64,000 bases of DNA from an uncultured Nesterenkonia sp. (GTDB lineage: Bacteria > Actinomycetota > Actinomycetes > Actinomycetales > Micrococcaceae), in contig CAMIAK010000008.1 in NCBI GenBank assembly GCA_946222885.1, positions 66,113 to 130,112 of the forward strand, in the 5' to 3' direction. Below, piece by piece: positions 34,278-44,782 of this stretch (its first letter is position 1; each line of letters starts with the position of its first letter). Under the pieces are notes generated by a model. That model worked only from the letters and a program-made list of their open reading frames with translations, ran no database searches and had not been told where the DNA came from. Position numbers and translations under genes: made by a program.

Positions 34278-34502
34278 ATGTCCCGTTCTGCCCGTGTGCT
34301 CCTGCTGGCCGGTGTGGCGATCACCGCGGCCTCCTTCCTGGCCCTGCTGGCGATCCTGGGGCTCTACTTCGCCGAGGCCGAGTCCCACCCGGCCCTCTAC
34401 TTCACGGCGCTGTGGGGCTTCCCGGTGGGCTTCACGCTGATGATCGTCTACATGCTGCTCGCGATGAGCCGGCGCCGCCGCCGTCGTGCCGCCCTTGGAT
34501 GA
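34278..34502 (+). CDS. small two-helix membrane protein
   Basis: The 74-residue protein has two transmembrane helices (about 8-30 and 42-64) and an Arg-rich tail SRRRRRRAALG. The ATG has GGGAGC close upstream. Its stop overlaps the next gene's start (ATGA at 34499), so the two are coupled. It is a small hypothetical family often seen before the XPB-associated gene. Function unknown. Confidence 0.75.
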   Translation: MSRSARVLLLAGVAITAASFLALLAILGLYFAEAESHPALYFTALWGFPVGFTLMIVYMLLAMSRRRRRRAALG

Positions 34503-36670
34503 ACCGCACCCCCACCTTCGGGCTCGCTGAGCTGACCTCCCATCTGGCGTCCCTGGACGACGCCGGACTGGCCGCCCTGCTCAGGGCCCGGCCTGATCTG
34601 CTGAACCCCGCGCCCGCGGATATGACCAGCCTCGCCACCCGCGCCCAGTCGGAGATGAGCCTGAGGCACCACCTGCAGCTCCTCGACGCCGGGACGCTGA
34701 ACCTCCTCCATGCCCTGAACCGGGGCGAGCCGGCGGCGGATCCCGAAGCGGAGGAGGGCCTGCGGCAGGCGGGCGTCCTGCTGGACATGCAGGGCATCCC
34801 CGCGCTTCCGGCGAACCTTCCCCACATCCTGGACTCCCTGCCGGAGGGCCCGGCCGCTCCACCAGGGCCGGCGGCGAAGCCGGTGATGGCCGCCCTGGTG
34901 GAGAACGCCTCCCTGGCGGCGATCGCCGAACTGCTGAGCGAGTCCGAGGACCTGCTCGCCGCCCTGGCGGACTCCCCCGCCGCCACGCTGCGCACCGGCG
35001 GGGTGGGGATGCGGGAGCTCAGGCGTCTGACCGCCGCCCGCACCGGCGCCGGCTCCCCCAAGGACCCTGAGGTGGGCGAGACCGGCTGGCTCATGGAGCT
35101 CGCCGCGGCCGCCGGGCTGATCGAACCCGGGGAGGAGGCCGGGCATTGGGCCCCCACCCGGCTGGCCTCCCAGTGGCGCCGGGCCGCCCGGCATCACCGG
35201 CTGCAGCTGCTGGCCTCGGGCTGGCTGCTGGCCCCGCGCTCTCCGCTGCTGCTGCGCGGCCCGCACCCCTCGGCCCGGCTGGCCCCGGTGCTGACGCCGG
35301 AGCGGCAGCGCGGGGACGCCCCGGCCCTCCGCGAGCGCCTGCTCACCGCGGCAGAGGTCCTCACCGGGGAGAAGCCCGCCCAGCTGTACACCGTGGACCT
35401 GCCCGATGATCAGGAGCCGGGGCCCGACGCCCTCAGCGGCACGCTGCCGGAGCAGCTGGCCTGGGACCGGCCGCTGCTGACCGCCCGGACCCGGCATGCC
35501 TTCGCCCCGGTCGTCCGGGAGGCCGAGCGCCTGGGCCTGCTGGCCATGGGCGCACTCACCGAGGCGGGCCGCGCCTTCCTCCAGGACGTCCGGCTGCTGG
35601 CCGCCGGGGAGCCGCCCTCGGCGCTGAGCTCCCAGCTGGAGGCGGCCCTGCCCCCGCTGGTGGAGACGGTGCATCTGCAGTCGGATCTGACCGCCGTCGC
35701 CACCGGGGCCCTCTCTCCCGGCACGGCGGAGGCGCTGGGCCAGCTGGCACAGAAGGAGACCCGCGGAGGGGTGCCGACCTACCGCTTCAGCGCCGGCACG
35801 CTGCGCACCGCCCTGGAGCAGGGGTGGAGCCCGGAGGGCGTCCGCGGCTTCCTGCGCGCTCACAGCGTCACCGGGGTTCCCTCTCCGCTGGCCACGCTGA
35901 TCGATGACGCCGCCCGCACCACGCCCAGCGTGCGCATGGGGGCGGCCGGGAGCTGGGTCCTGGAGCCGGACCCACAGCTGCGTGCCGCCCTGCTGGCCCA
36001 GCCCGAGCTCAGCGCCCTGGGCCTGCGGCACCTCTCCGGGGAGGTGCTGGTCTGCGAGGCCTCCGCCGGGGAGCTGCAGCGTGCGCTGCGCCGGGCGGGC
36101 ATCCGCACCGCCCTCCAGGATCCGGGAACAGGCAACACTCCGGGCGCCGCCCCGGGCCCGACATCCGGAACCTCCTCATCCGCTGCGCCCTCCTCCGCCT
36201 CCGCCTGGACCCTGACCTCCTCGCCCTGGCAGCAGGCACCGGTCCGCACGGTCACGCCGCAGATGCTGGCGCGGAACCCGGAGGTCGTGGACCGGGCCGT
36301 GGACGCACTGCGCTCCGGCGGTCCCTCCCGCCGGCTCTCCGGGCAGGAGGCCGGGCTGGCCGGGGCCGATGTGGTCGGCGCCCTGCGCGAGGCGATCCGC
36401 CGGCGTCGCCCGGTACGGATCACCCGAGCCGGCGACGGCGGGCGCGAGCACACCATCACGGGAATCCCCACCGCGATGAACGCCGGGCGGCTTCGGCTGC
36501 ACCGGCAGGACCGGGAGGAGGACTCCCTGCTGCTGGTCCATCGCATCACCTCCGTCACTGAAGACAGACATGCCGAGGACAGATGTGCCGAAACTGCGGG
36601 AACCCACGCGGATTCTGCGGCAGTTCCCACTGTTTCGACACATCTGTCCGGTCCGGAAGGAAGGCTCTGA
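34499..36670 (+). CDS. XPB-partner protein, helicase C-terminal-like (Helicase_C_3)
   Basis: The 723-residue protein corresponds to the large actinobacterial helicase-associated family encoded just before XPB (in mycobacteria the gene next to ercc3). It has an N-terminal region with LASLDDAGLAALLRARPDLL, long Ala/Leu/Pro-rich middle parts, a domain LLRGPHPSARLAPVL, and a C-terminal WYL-like HTITGIPTAMNAGRLRLHR. A Helicase_C_3 part lies near residues 400-520. The last codons (36577-36649) are formed by a long inverted repeat, giving an odd Thr/Ala/His tail. Start ATG overlaps the previous stop; the stop overlaps the XPB start. Confidence 0.85.
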   Translation: MNRTPTFGLAELTSHLASLDDAGLAALLRARPDLLNPAPADMTSLATRAQSEMSLRHHLQLLDAGTLNLLHALNRGEPAADPEAEEGLRQAGVLLDMQGIPALPANLPHILDSLPEGPAAPPGPAAKPVMAALVENASLAAIAELLSESEDLLAALADSPAATLRTGGVGMRELRRLTAARTGAGSPKDPEVGETGWLMELAAAAGLIEPGEEAGHWAPTRLASQWRRAARHHRLQLLASGWLLAPRSPLLLRGPHPSARLAPVLTPERQRGDAPALRERLLTAAEVLTGEKPAQLYTVDLPDDQEPGPDALSGTLPEQLAWDRPLLTARTRHAFAPVVREAERLGLLAMGALTEAGRAFLQDVRLLAAGEPPSALSSQLEAALPPLVETVHLQSDLTAVATGALSPGTAEALGQLAQKETRGGVPTYRFSAGTLRTALEQGWSPEGVRGFLRAHSVTGVPSPLATLIDDAARTTPSVRMGAAGSWVLEPDPQLRAALLAQPELSALGLRHLSGEVLVCEASAGELQRALRRAGIRTALQDPGTGNTPGAAPGPTSGTSSSAAPSSASAWTLTSSPWQQAPVRTVTPQMLARNPEVVDRAVDALRSGGPSRRLSGQEAGLAGADVVGALREAIRRRRPVRITRAGDGGREHTITGIPTAMNAGRLRLHRQDREEDSLLLVHRITSVTEDRHAEDRCAETAGTHADSAAVPTVSTHLSGPEGRL
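36577..36649. repeat. long inverted repeat in frame at the 3' end of the XPB-partner gene
   Basis: ggacagatgtg (36577-36587) pairs with cacatctgtcc (36639-36649). Pairing continues through ccgaaac/gtttcga (one mismatch) and gggaac/gttccc (36598-36603/36623-36628). A degenerate direct copy, gacagacatgccga, lies just before it. It ends 19 nt before the stop codon and adds codons to the gene. Confidence 0.75.
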
Positions 36671-38346
36671 TGACCAACGGACCGCTGATCGTCCAGTCGG
36701 ACAAGACCGTGCTGCTGGAGGTGGACCATGAGCAGGCCGACGCCGCCCGCCGCGCCGTCGCCTCCTTCGCGGACCTGGAGCGCGCCCCGGAGCATGTGCA
36801 CACCTACCGGATCACCCCGCTGGGCCTGTGGAACGCCCGGGCCGCCGGGTTCGACGCCGAGTACGTGGTGGACACCCTGCTGACCTACTCGCGCTTCCCC
36901 GTGCCCAACTCCCTGCTGATCGACATCGCGGACACCATGAGCCGCTACGGCCGGCTGCGGCTGGAGAAGGACCCGGTCCACGGCCTGGTGATGCGCACCG
37001 CGGAGACCGAGGAGGCCGAGGCCGTGCTGGAGGAGATCCTCCACGCGGACGCCGTCGCCCCGCTGCTGGGCCCGCGGCTGGACGAGCGCACTGTGGCCGT
37101 CCACGCCCAGGGCCGCGGCGAGCTGAAGCAGGAGCTGGTCCGGCTGGGCTGGCCCGCGGAGGATCTGGCCGGCTACGTGGACGGCACTCCGCACCGCATC
37201 GACCTGGAGCAGCGGGACTGGAGCCTGCGGGAGTACCAGAAGCAGGCGGTGGACACCTTCTGGGCCTCCGGGTCCGGCGTCGTCGTGCTGCCCTGCGGGG
37301 CGGGCAAGACCCTGGTGGGCGCCGGGGTGATGGCCACCAGCGCGACCATCACGCTGATCCTGGTGAACTCCACGGTCTCTGCCCGGCAGTGGAAGGCGGA
37401 GCTGCTGAAGCGCACCTCCCTGACGGAGGAGGAGATCGGCGAATACTCCGGGGACCGCAAGGAGGTCCGGCCGGTCACCATCGCCACCTATCAGGTGCTG
37501 GCGGTCAGGCGCGGGGAGCTCTACCCCCATCTGGAGCTGCTGGACGAGCACGACTGGGGCCTGATCATCTATGACGAGGTCCACCTGCTGCCGGCCCCGA
37601 TCTTCCGGCGCACCGCTGATCTGCAGGCCCGCCGCCGGCTGGGCCTGACCGCCACTCTGGTGCGCGAGGACGGCCGCGAGCGCGAGGTGTTCTCGCTGAT
37701 CGGCCCCAAGCGCTTCGACACCCCCTGGAAGCAGATGGAGGCGCAGGGGTGGATCGCCCCGGCCCAATGCATCGAGGTGCGCACCGACCTGCCGCGCGGA
37801 CGACGGATGGAGTACGCCGGGGCTCCGGACCGGGAGAAGCACCGGCTGGCGGCGGGCTCAGAGATCAAGGACGACGTCGTCGTCCGGCTGGTGGCCCGGC
37901 ACCGGCATGCCCATGATGAGGCCAAGGGCGAGCAGATCCTGGTGATCGGCCAGTTCGTGGAACAGCTGGAGCGCCTGGGCGAGCGGCTCGGCGCCCCGGT
38001 GCTGACCGGCCAGACCTCGACGGCGAAGCGCCAGGAGCAGTTCGACCGGTTCCGCCGCGGCGAGCTGGACGTCCTGGTGGTCTCGAAGATCGCGAACTTC
38101 TCCATCGACCTCCCGCAGGCCTCGGTCGCGATCCAGGTCTCGGGGACCTTCGGCTCGCGCCAGGAGGAGGCCCAGCGGCTGGGACGTCTGCTGCGCCCGG
38201 ATGCGGCCTCGGAGAACAAGCGCGCCCACTTCTACTCGGTCGTCACCCGGGACACAGTCGACATGGACTACGCCGCCAAGCGGCAGCGCTTCCTCTCCGA
38301 GCAGGGCTACGGCTACACGATTCTGGACGCGGAGGACATCGTCTGA
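36670..38346 (+). CDS. ercc3: DNA repair helicase XPB
   Basis: The 558-residue SF2 helicase is the bacterial XPB/ERCC3 homologue, a 3'-5' translocase thought to act in nucleotide excision repair. An N-terminal XPB domain is followed by Walker A CGAGKT (in LPCGAGKTLVG), DEVH box YDEVHLLP, and GLTATLVRED. A C-terminal helicase domain contains GQFVEQLERL and QRLGRLLRP. The start ATG overlaps the stop of the partner gene by one base, so the pair is translationally linked. Confidence 0.95.
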   Translation: MTNGPLIVQSDKTVLLEVDHEQADAARRAVASFADLERAPEHVHTYRITPLGLWNARAAGFDAEYVVDTLLTYSRFPVPNSLLIDIADTMSRYGRLRLEKDPVHGLVMRTAETEEAEAVLEEILHADAVAPLLGPRLDERTVAVHAQGRGELKQELVRLGWPAEDLAGYVDGTPHRIDLEQRDWSLREYQKQAVDTFWASGSGVVVLPCGAGKTLVGAGVMATSATITLILVNSTVSARQWKAELLKRTSLTEEEIGEYSGDRKEVRPVTIATYQVLAVRRGELYPHLELLDEHDWGLIIYDEVHLLPAPIFRRTADLQARRRLGLTATLVREDGREREVFSLIGPKRFDTPWKQMEAQGWIAPAQCIEVRTDLPRGRRMEYAGAPDREKHRLAAGSEIKDDVVVRLVARHRHAHDEAKGEQILVIGQFVEQLERLGERLGAPVLTGQTSTAKRQEQFDRFRRGELDVLVVSKIANFSIDLPQASVAIQVSGTFGSRQEEAQRLGRLLRPDAASENKRAHFYSVVTRDTVDMDYAAKRQRFLSEQGYGYTILDAEDIV

Positions 38347-38439
38347 TCCCTGCCCTGATCAGGGAGTCTGCTCTGTGACTTACCTTGCACAAAGGATCCA
38401 TGCAGGAAACGCCCAGGATACGGGGGGACACTGGGCGCC

Positions 38440-39168
38440 GTGACTGAGAAGACTCCGGAAGCCAAGCTGCTCGTCGTCGACGACGAGCCCAATATCCGTG
38501 AACTGCTGGCCACCTCGCTGCGCTTCGCAGGGTTCGAGGTGGCGGCGGCCGCCAACGGCCGTGAGGCCCTGGACACCGCAGAGACGTTCCAGCCCGACCT
38601 CGCCGTGCTGGACGTGATGCTGCCGGATATGGACGGGTTCTCCGTGACGCGCAAGCTGCGCGCCGCCGGCAAGCACTTCCCGGTGCTGTTCCTGACCGCC
38701 CGGGATGACACCGAGGACAAGATCACCGGCCTGACCGTCGGCGGCGACGACTACGTCACCAAGCCGTTCTCCCTGGACGAGGTGGTCGCCCGCATCAAGG
38801 CCGTCCTGCGCCGCACCGCCCCGTATGAGGACGAGGACGCCGTCGTGCGCATCGACAACCTGGAGATCGACGACGACGCCCACGAGGTCCGCCGCAACGG
38901 CGAGGTCGTGGAGCTCTCCCCCACCGAGTTCAAGCTGCTGCGCTACCTGATGATGAACCCGAACCGGGTGTTCTCCAAGCAGCAGATCCTGGACCACGTC
39001 TGGGAGTACAACTTCAACGGGGACGCCTCCATCGTGGAGTCCTACATCTCCTATCTGCGCCGGAAGATCGACTCCGGGGCCGAGGGTGCCCCGATGATCC
39101 AGACCAAGCGCGGCGTCGGCTACGTCCTGCAGACCTGGGAGCGCCGCCAGCGCGCCCAGGGCCTCTGA
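38440..39168 (+). CDS. OmpR-family response regulator
   Basis: The 242-residue regulator has a receiver domain (acidic pocket D14/D15, phospho-acceptor D58 in LAVLDVMLP, and the KPF motif in DDYVTKPFSL) and a C-terminal winged helix (ELSPTEFKLLRYLMMNP...HVWEYNFNGDASIVESYI). Start is GTG 38440. The cognate sensor kinase follows 61 nt downstream. Architecture is like actinobacterial TrcR/PrrA; the signal is unknown. Confidence 0.93.
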   Translation: MTEKTPEAKLLVVDDEPNIRELLATSLRFAGFEVAAAANGREALDTAETFQPDLAVLDVMLPDMDGFSVTRKLRAAGKHFPVLFLTARDDTEDKITGLTVGGDDYVTKPFSLDEVVARIKAVLRRTAPYEDEDAVVRIDNLEIDDDAHEVRRNGEVVELSPTEFKLLRYLMMNPNRVFSKQQILDHVWEYNFNGDASIVESYISYLRRKIDSGAEGAPMIQTKRGVGYVLQTWERRQRAQGL

Positions 39169-39229
39169 GCGGGCGCCCCTTGGGGATCCCTGGTGCTGAG
39201 GGACCCCTGAGCCCCGTATCCTGGGTGCG

Positions 39230-40822
39230 ATGACGTTCAGTCCGTTCCGCTCCATCTCCCGCGTGTGGAGAGGGGCGAGTCTGCGCACCCAGCTGGTGGT
39301 GATCATCTCCGGACTGCTGCTGCTGACCCTGGCGGTGACCACCTTCGTCTCCGCCTCGCTGTTCCGGCAGGAGCTGATCCGCAGCCTGGACGAGGACCTG
39401 ATCACCAACCGCAACAACGTCTCCATCTACCTCACCCAGCGTGAGCCGGTCGAGGACTACGGCAATGAGCTGGCCATCGTCCGCTTCTACGGGGTCATCC
39501 TGGACAACGAGGGCTACCCCTCTCAGGACGAGGACGGCGGGCTGCGCGCCACCCACTTCCAGTTCGAGGGGCAGGACCTGCCCGACATCGACCCCATCCC
39601 CGCCGATGAGGCCCTGGAGCGGGCCGGCGAGTCCTTCGACGTGCCCGGCACCGCGGAGAACTCCCGCGGCTGGCGCGCGCAGGTCTACCGGCTGGAGTCC
39701 GGGGAGGGCTCGCTGGTCATCGCCCTGCCGCTGGAGCAGGTGGAGACCTCCGTGGAGCGGGCGACCTTCCTGGTGGCGACCATCGGGCTGCTCGCCACCC
39801 TGGGCGCCTCCACCATCGCCTACGCGGTGGTGACCCGCGCCTTCCGGCCGCTGTTCCGCGTGGAGAAGACCGCCGGGCAGATCGCCGGCGGCGACTTCTC
39901 CCAGCGCGTGGAGACCTCCGCTCCCCCGGACACGGAGATCGGCAGGCTCTCCAGCTCCCTGAACGTGATGCTCGAACACATCGAGCAGGCCTTCTCGGAG
40001 AAGGAGGCCTCCGAGCAGAAGATGCGCCGCTTCATCCAGGACGCCTCCCATGAGCTGCGCACCCCGCTGGTGACCGTCCGCGGCTTCGCCGAGCTGTACC
40101 GGCAGGGCGGGGTCAGCGACAACCCGGAGGCCGTGGGCGCGGCCATGGACCGCATCGAGTCCGAGGCCAAGCGGATGGGCAACCTGGTGGAGGACATGCT
40201 CACCCTGGCCCGCCTGGACGAGCAGCGTCCGCTGCAGCTGGCCCCGGTGGACCTGAATCTGATCGCCCATGACACCGCCATGGACATGAGCGTCAACGCC
40301 CCGGACCGGGAGGTCCGGGTGATCGGGCTCGACGGCGGCAGCCCCCGCCCGGCCCCGGTGGTGGGCGATGAGGGCAAGATCCGCCAGATCATCACCAACC
40401 TGGTCACCAACGCGCTGCGCTACACCCCGGAGGGCACCCCCATCGACCTGGCGGTGGGCGTGGACTCGCTCATCGAGGGCCGGCCGGACTCCGTGCTGGA
40501 GGTCCGCGACCACGGCGAGGGCATCCCGGAGGAGGACGCGGAGAAGATCTTCCAGCGCTTCTACCGGGCGGACAAGGCCCGCGACCGGGAGACCGGCGGC
40601 ACCGGCCTGGGGCTGGCGATCTGTGCGGCCATCGCCGCTCAGCACGACGGCACCATCCGGCATCGGGAGACCGAGGGCGGCGGTGCCACCATGGTCCTGC
40701 GGCTGCCCATGGTGGAGCCCAGCGACCAGTCGGACCATGAGTCCGAGGCCGATGAGGAGGAGACCCCGGAGGTCTCCTCTGAACAGGCTCCCGACAGCGG
40801 CGAGGATTCCTCCACACCCTAG
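39230..40822 (+). CDS. sensor histidine kinase
   Basis: The 530-residue membrane kinase has two transmembrane helices (about 20-45 and 180-202) around an extracytoplasmic domain of about 135 residues. HAMP (about 203-256) and HisKA with phospho-acceptor H274 (ASHELRTPLVTV) follow. The HATPase domain has NLVTNALRYTPEG, DHGEGIPEE and GGTGLGLAIC, and a Glu/Ser-rich acidic tail of about 30 residues ends it. It partners with the regulator upstream. The sensed signal cannot be read from sequence. Confidence 0.93.
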   Translation: MTFSPFRSISRVWRGASLRTQLVVIISGLLLLTLAVTTFVSASLFRQELIRSLDEDLITNRNNVSIYLTQREPVEDYGNELAIVRFYGVILDNEGYPSQDEDGGLRATHFQFEGQDLPDIDPIPADEALERAGESFDVPGTAENSRGWRAQVYRLESGEGSLVIALPLEQVETSVERATFLVATIGLLATLGASTIAYAVVTRAFRPLFRVEKTAGQIAGGDFSQRVETSAPPDTEIGRLSSSLNVMLEHIEQAFSEKEASEQKMRRFIQDASHELRTPLVTVRGFAELYRQGGVSDNPEAVGAAMDRIESEAKRMGNLVEDMLTLARLDEQRPLQLAPVDLNLIAHDTAMDMSVNAPDREVRVIGLDGGSPRPAPVVGDEGKIRQIITNLVTNALRYTPEGTPIDLAVGVDSLIEGRPDSVLEVRDHGEGIPEEDAEKIFQRFYRADKARDRETGGTGLGLAICAAIAAQHDGTIRHRETEGGGATMVLRLPMVEPSDQSDHESEADEEETPEVSSEQAPDSGEDSSTP

Positions 40823-40948
40823 GCTCCGGCCGCAGCGACGCGCCCGGCCCTCCCCAGAACCGGTGAAGCCGCTGCCGCCCCGCCGCCGCCCTCCGTAGCG
40901 TCAGAGACGTCCTACCGCAGGACCACCGACGCGATAAGGAGCCGGATC

Positions 40949-41239
40949 ATGGCATTTCTTCAGATCGACACCGCCGACCTCATGGCCAAGAGCCAGACCG
41001 TGGAGGCGACCCTGGGCCGCATCCAGAACGATGTTAACTCCATGGAGACCCAGCTGCGCCAGCTCCAGGAGTCCTGGAAGGGCGCAGCCGGCGGGGCCTT
41101 CCAGGAGGTCCTGACCCAGTGGCGCGCCACCCAGGCACAGGTGGAGCAGTCCCTGCTCAGCGTCCGGCAGGCCATGGCGCAGGCCTCCAGCCAGTACGAG
41201 GAGACGGAGAACGCCGCCACCGCCATGTTCGCCCGCTGA
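40949..41239 (+). CDS. WXG100 family protein (EsxA-like)
   Basis: The 96-residue helical hairpin protein has the turn motif WKG (residues 43-45) between two helices, the WXG100 signature, and a C-terminal YEETENAA close to the YxxxD/E export motif. Such proteins are exported by type VII (ESX) systems as dimers. ATG 40949 follows AAGGAG. No ESX gene is nearby, so its secretion machinery must lie elsewhere. Confidence 0.9.
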   Translation: MAFLQIDTADLMAKSQTVEATLGRIQNDVNSMETQLRQLQESWKGAAGGAFQEVLTQWRATQAQVEQSLLSVRQAMAQASSQYEETENAATAMFAR

Positions 41240-41247
41240 GCCGGGCC

Positions 41248-41286
41248 GGTTGTGAGGGCGGGCCACCGTGGCCCACCCTCACAACC
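41248..41286 (+). terminator. 17-bp palindrome after the WXG100 gene
   Basis: ggttgtgagggcgggcc (41248-41264) pairs with ggcccaccctcacaacc (41270-41286), one mismatch, 5-nt loop. There is no T-tract beyond 'tcta'. It is likely a terminator but shares the stop-proximal position and GTTGTG start of other long palindromes here. Confidence 0.6.
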
Positions 41287-41290
41287 TCTA

Positions 41291-41319
41291 TGTACACAAA
41301 ACCTAGACAGGTGTAATAC
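41291..41319 (+). promoter_or_regulatory. promoter of the toxin-antitoxin pair
   Basis: TGTACA (41291-41296) and TAATAC (41314-41319) are 17 bp apart, and an atacgtat dyad (41316-41323) lies at the -10/start region, where the antitoxin may bind for autoregulation. The transcript would start near the antitoxin start codon, so it may be leaderless. Confidence 0.45.
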
Positions 41320-41339
41320 GTATGGTTACCGTAGGTCTT

Positions 41340-41540
41340 ATGACCAAGACCATCAGCTTCCGCCCCAGCGAGGACGATGAGCGGATCATCGCCGCGGCTC
41401 AGGGGCCCGAGGAGCGGCGCAGCGACGTGATCCGGCGCGGGCTCCGCCTGCTGGAGCGTGAGGCCTGGGCGGAGCAGGCCCGTGAGGACGCCGCCCGGCT
41501 GAAGGATGAGGACCTCTCCGAGGAAGAGGACGCCTGGTGA
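41340..41540 (+). CDS. RHH-type antitoxin
   Basis: The 66-residue protein begins with a ribbon-helix-helix (TKTISFRPSEDDERIIAAA...RRSDVIRRGLRLLERE) and ends in a charged acidic tail for toxin binding (LKDEDLSEEEDAW), the layout of MazE/CopG-type antitoxins. ATG 41340 is chosen; ATG 41322 would add six residues. It overlaps the toxin gene by GTGA. Confidence 0.85.
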   Translation: MTKTISFRPSEDDERIIAAAQGPEERRSDVIRRGLRLLEREAWAEQAREDAARLKDEDLSEEEDAW

Positions 41541-41854
41541 TCCGCGGGGCGGTCTACCGAGTCGATTTCGGAACCGCGAAGCGCGGACACGAGCAGCGGG
41601 GACGGCGGTACGGCGTCGTGCTCAGCCCTCATGACATGGACTGGAGCGTAGCCACCGTGGTCCCCACCTCGCGCAGCGCCCAGCCCGCGATCTTCCGGCC
41701 GGAGCTGGAGCTGCTCGGCGAACGCACACGGTTCCTGGCGGACCAGATCCGCACGGTGGATGTCAGCCACATCCACGGCGACCCGGTCTCCTTCCTCACC
41801 CACAACGAGCTCACCGAGATCGAACGCGCCGTCACCCTCTACCTGGGCCTATAA
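41537..41854 (+). CDS. MazF/PemK-family mRNA interferase toxin
   Basis: The 105-residue protein has the MazF fold landmarks: RGAVYRVDFG at the N-terminus, RRYGVVLSP, VVPTSRSA, and FLADQIRTVDVSHI. It would cleave mRNA at short motifs when freed from the RHH antitoxin. Start GTG lies in a GTGA overlap with the antitoxin. Its 3' end overlaps the convergent gene at 41849 by 6 nt. Confidence 0.9.
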   Translation: MIRGAVYRVDFGTAKRGHEQRGRRYGVVLSPHDMDWSVATVVPTSRSAQPAIFRPELELLGERTRFLADQIRTVDVSHIHGDPVSFLTHNELTEIERAVTLYLGL

Positions 41855-42235
41855 CCCCGTTTCTGCAGCAGCGCTCTCTGCAATGCCCGCATGGATAGTC
41901 TCAACAGCGGCCTCCGCGCCGCCGGATTCGACACACCCCTCGAAGACCACGACTCCGCTGCCGCCCTCGGATTCGAGCGGTGTGATCTCACACCCGTAGG
42001 CACCCTCGAGGATCTCCCAGCTGTACTCTGCATAGAAGGCTTCCCGGTCAGCCTCTGAGGCGTCCTCCGGGTAGTGATTCAGCTCCGCGACCTTCTGGAC
42101 CACTTGCGGGTCAGCGTCTATGCCGCCCGCACTGAGAGAGCCTTCGGACGCAGGAGAAGAAGCTCCAGAGTTCGCCACGATGATCATGACTGTCACTCCG
42201 GCAACCATCAGAGCCCTGAACCTGCTCGTCGTCAT
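41849..42235 (-). CDS. small secreted or membrane-anchored protein of PadR operon
   Basis: The 128-residue protein has an N-terminal hydrophobic segment (FRALMVAGVTVMIIVANSG) like a signal peptide or anchor, then an acidic soluble part with a possible disulfide pair (YGCEIT, FEGCVES). No family is known. It is the third gene of a padR operon joined by ATGA overlaps. A cell-surface role is likely; its partner is unknown. Confidence 0.65.
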   Translation of the reverse strand: MTTSRFRALMVAGVTVMIIVANSGASSPASEGSLSAGGIDADPQVVQKVAELNHYPEDASEADREAFYAEYSWEILEGAYGCEITPLESEGGSGVVVFEGCVESGGAEAAVETIHAGIAESAAAETGL

Positions 42236-42723
42236 TCCCCAAACTCCTCGGCCGGCGGCAGTGCGGGTGTTCCATCGGCCGGGTCGACGACCTCGACCAC
42301 GTTGAGCTCCGCCACCTCCTGTTCGGTCAGCTGATTCGAAGCCCCCTCATTCATCTCGAGGTAGGTGATCTCCGCGGACACATCATCAGCCCCTCCTGGG
42401 AGGAGCACGTTGATCGCCGTCGCCCCGGAGATGGCCAGAACTATTCCTGCCGCTGCACTGAGGACGCCGAATCTCCCTCCGCCCCTCCCGGAGGAGATGT
42501 CTGGCGCAGCCCGGGAGGCGACCCTCCTCCGGAACGCGTAGAGACGGCTGGTGAACGCCCTCAGGAGGATCCCGGCGGCAAGTCCCGCCGGACTCAACCC
42601 GAATTCCTTCGCATGGCACAGGTCATGCGCCCATTCCTCCCGATAGCGATCACGCAACCCAGAGGGCGCGAGCGCTCCCACCAAGAGGAGAAAGAGCCTC
42701 TGCGAGACAGGGAGCTTCCTCAT
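42232..42723 (-). CDS. membrane protein of PadR operon
   Basis: The 163-residue protein begins MRKLPVSQRLFLLLVGALAP, a first hydrophobic segment, followed by LRDRYREEWAHDLCHAKEFG and a second helix near residue 100 (VLSAAAGIVLAISGATAINVLL). The DRYREEWAHDL stretch with a PadR regulator upstream is typical of small PadR-linked membrane proteins that act like anti-sigma or sensor units. ATG 42723 overlaps the padR stop (ATGA). Function not assigned. Confidence 0.7.
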   Translation of the reverse strand: MRKLPVSQRLFLLLVGALAPSGLRDRYREEWAHDLCHAKEFGLSPAGLAAGILLRAFTSRLYAFRRRVASRAAPDISSGRGGGRFGVLSAAAGIVLAISGATAINVLLPGGADDVSAEITYLEMNEGASNQLTEQEVAELNVVEVVDPADGTPALPPAEEFGE

Positions 42724-43040
42724 GCAGTCCCCCAAGCTGTCCGGCCCCTGGGGGCTCTGCCCCTCTCAGCGGCCCTACGGACATATTCCTGGGCGGGGAG
42801 CACCGCCCCCGGCATCAGACGATAGATCCGCCGCCGAGGGCCCCGGCGCTCAGAATCCTCTTCCCAATACGAGTGGACCCATCCCGCCGTTTCAAGCTTC
42901 TCCAGAATGGGATACACCGTCCCGGCAGGACGGCGCGTCCGCTGGATGACGGCAAGTCCCCAGAGCTCTTCGGCGGAACCCTTGAGGAGCACATCCAGCA
43001 CATCAGCCGTCGCCTGCGTAACACGTCCAAGATTTTCCAT
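42720..43040 (-). CDS. PadR-family transcriptional regulator
   Basis: The 106-residue protein has the PadR winged helix: VLDVLLKGSAEELWGLAVIQ...PAGTVYPILEKLETAGWVHSYWEE, with RRRIYRLMP in the wing. The dimerisation tail is short. It controls the membrane genes overlapping its end. A ctatatag dyad lies about 15-25 bp upstream of its start and may be its operator. Confidence 0.88.
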   Translation of the reverse strand: MENLGRVTQATADVLDVLLKGSAEELWGLAVIQRTRRPAGTVYPILEKLETAGWVHSYWEEDSERRGPRRRIYRLMPGAVLPAQEYVRRAAERGRAPRGRTAWGTA

Positions 43041-43093
43041 CGAGACTTAAACTACCTATATAGATTTAGAAGCACAATCCCCTGCACAGAAAA

Positions 43094-43123
43094 ATCCCCG
43101 AGAACCATTCGGTTCTCGGGGAT
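43094..43123 (-). terminator. groL terminator
   Basis: atccccgagaacc (43094-43106) pairs with ggttctcggggat (43111-43123), with a 4-nt loop and TTTT on the minus strand, 22 nt after the groL stop. Confidence 0.9.
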
Positions 43124-43144
43124 CTCTCTAGCTGCGGGGCAGGA

Positions 43145-44782
<1,638 letters not shown>

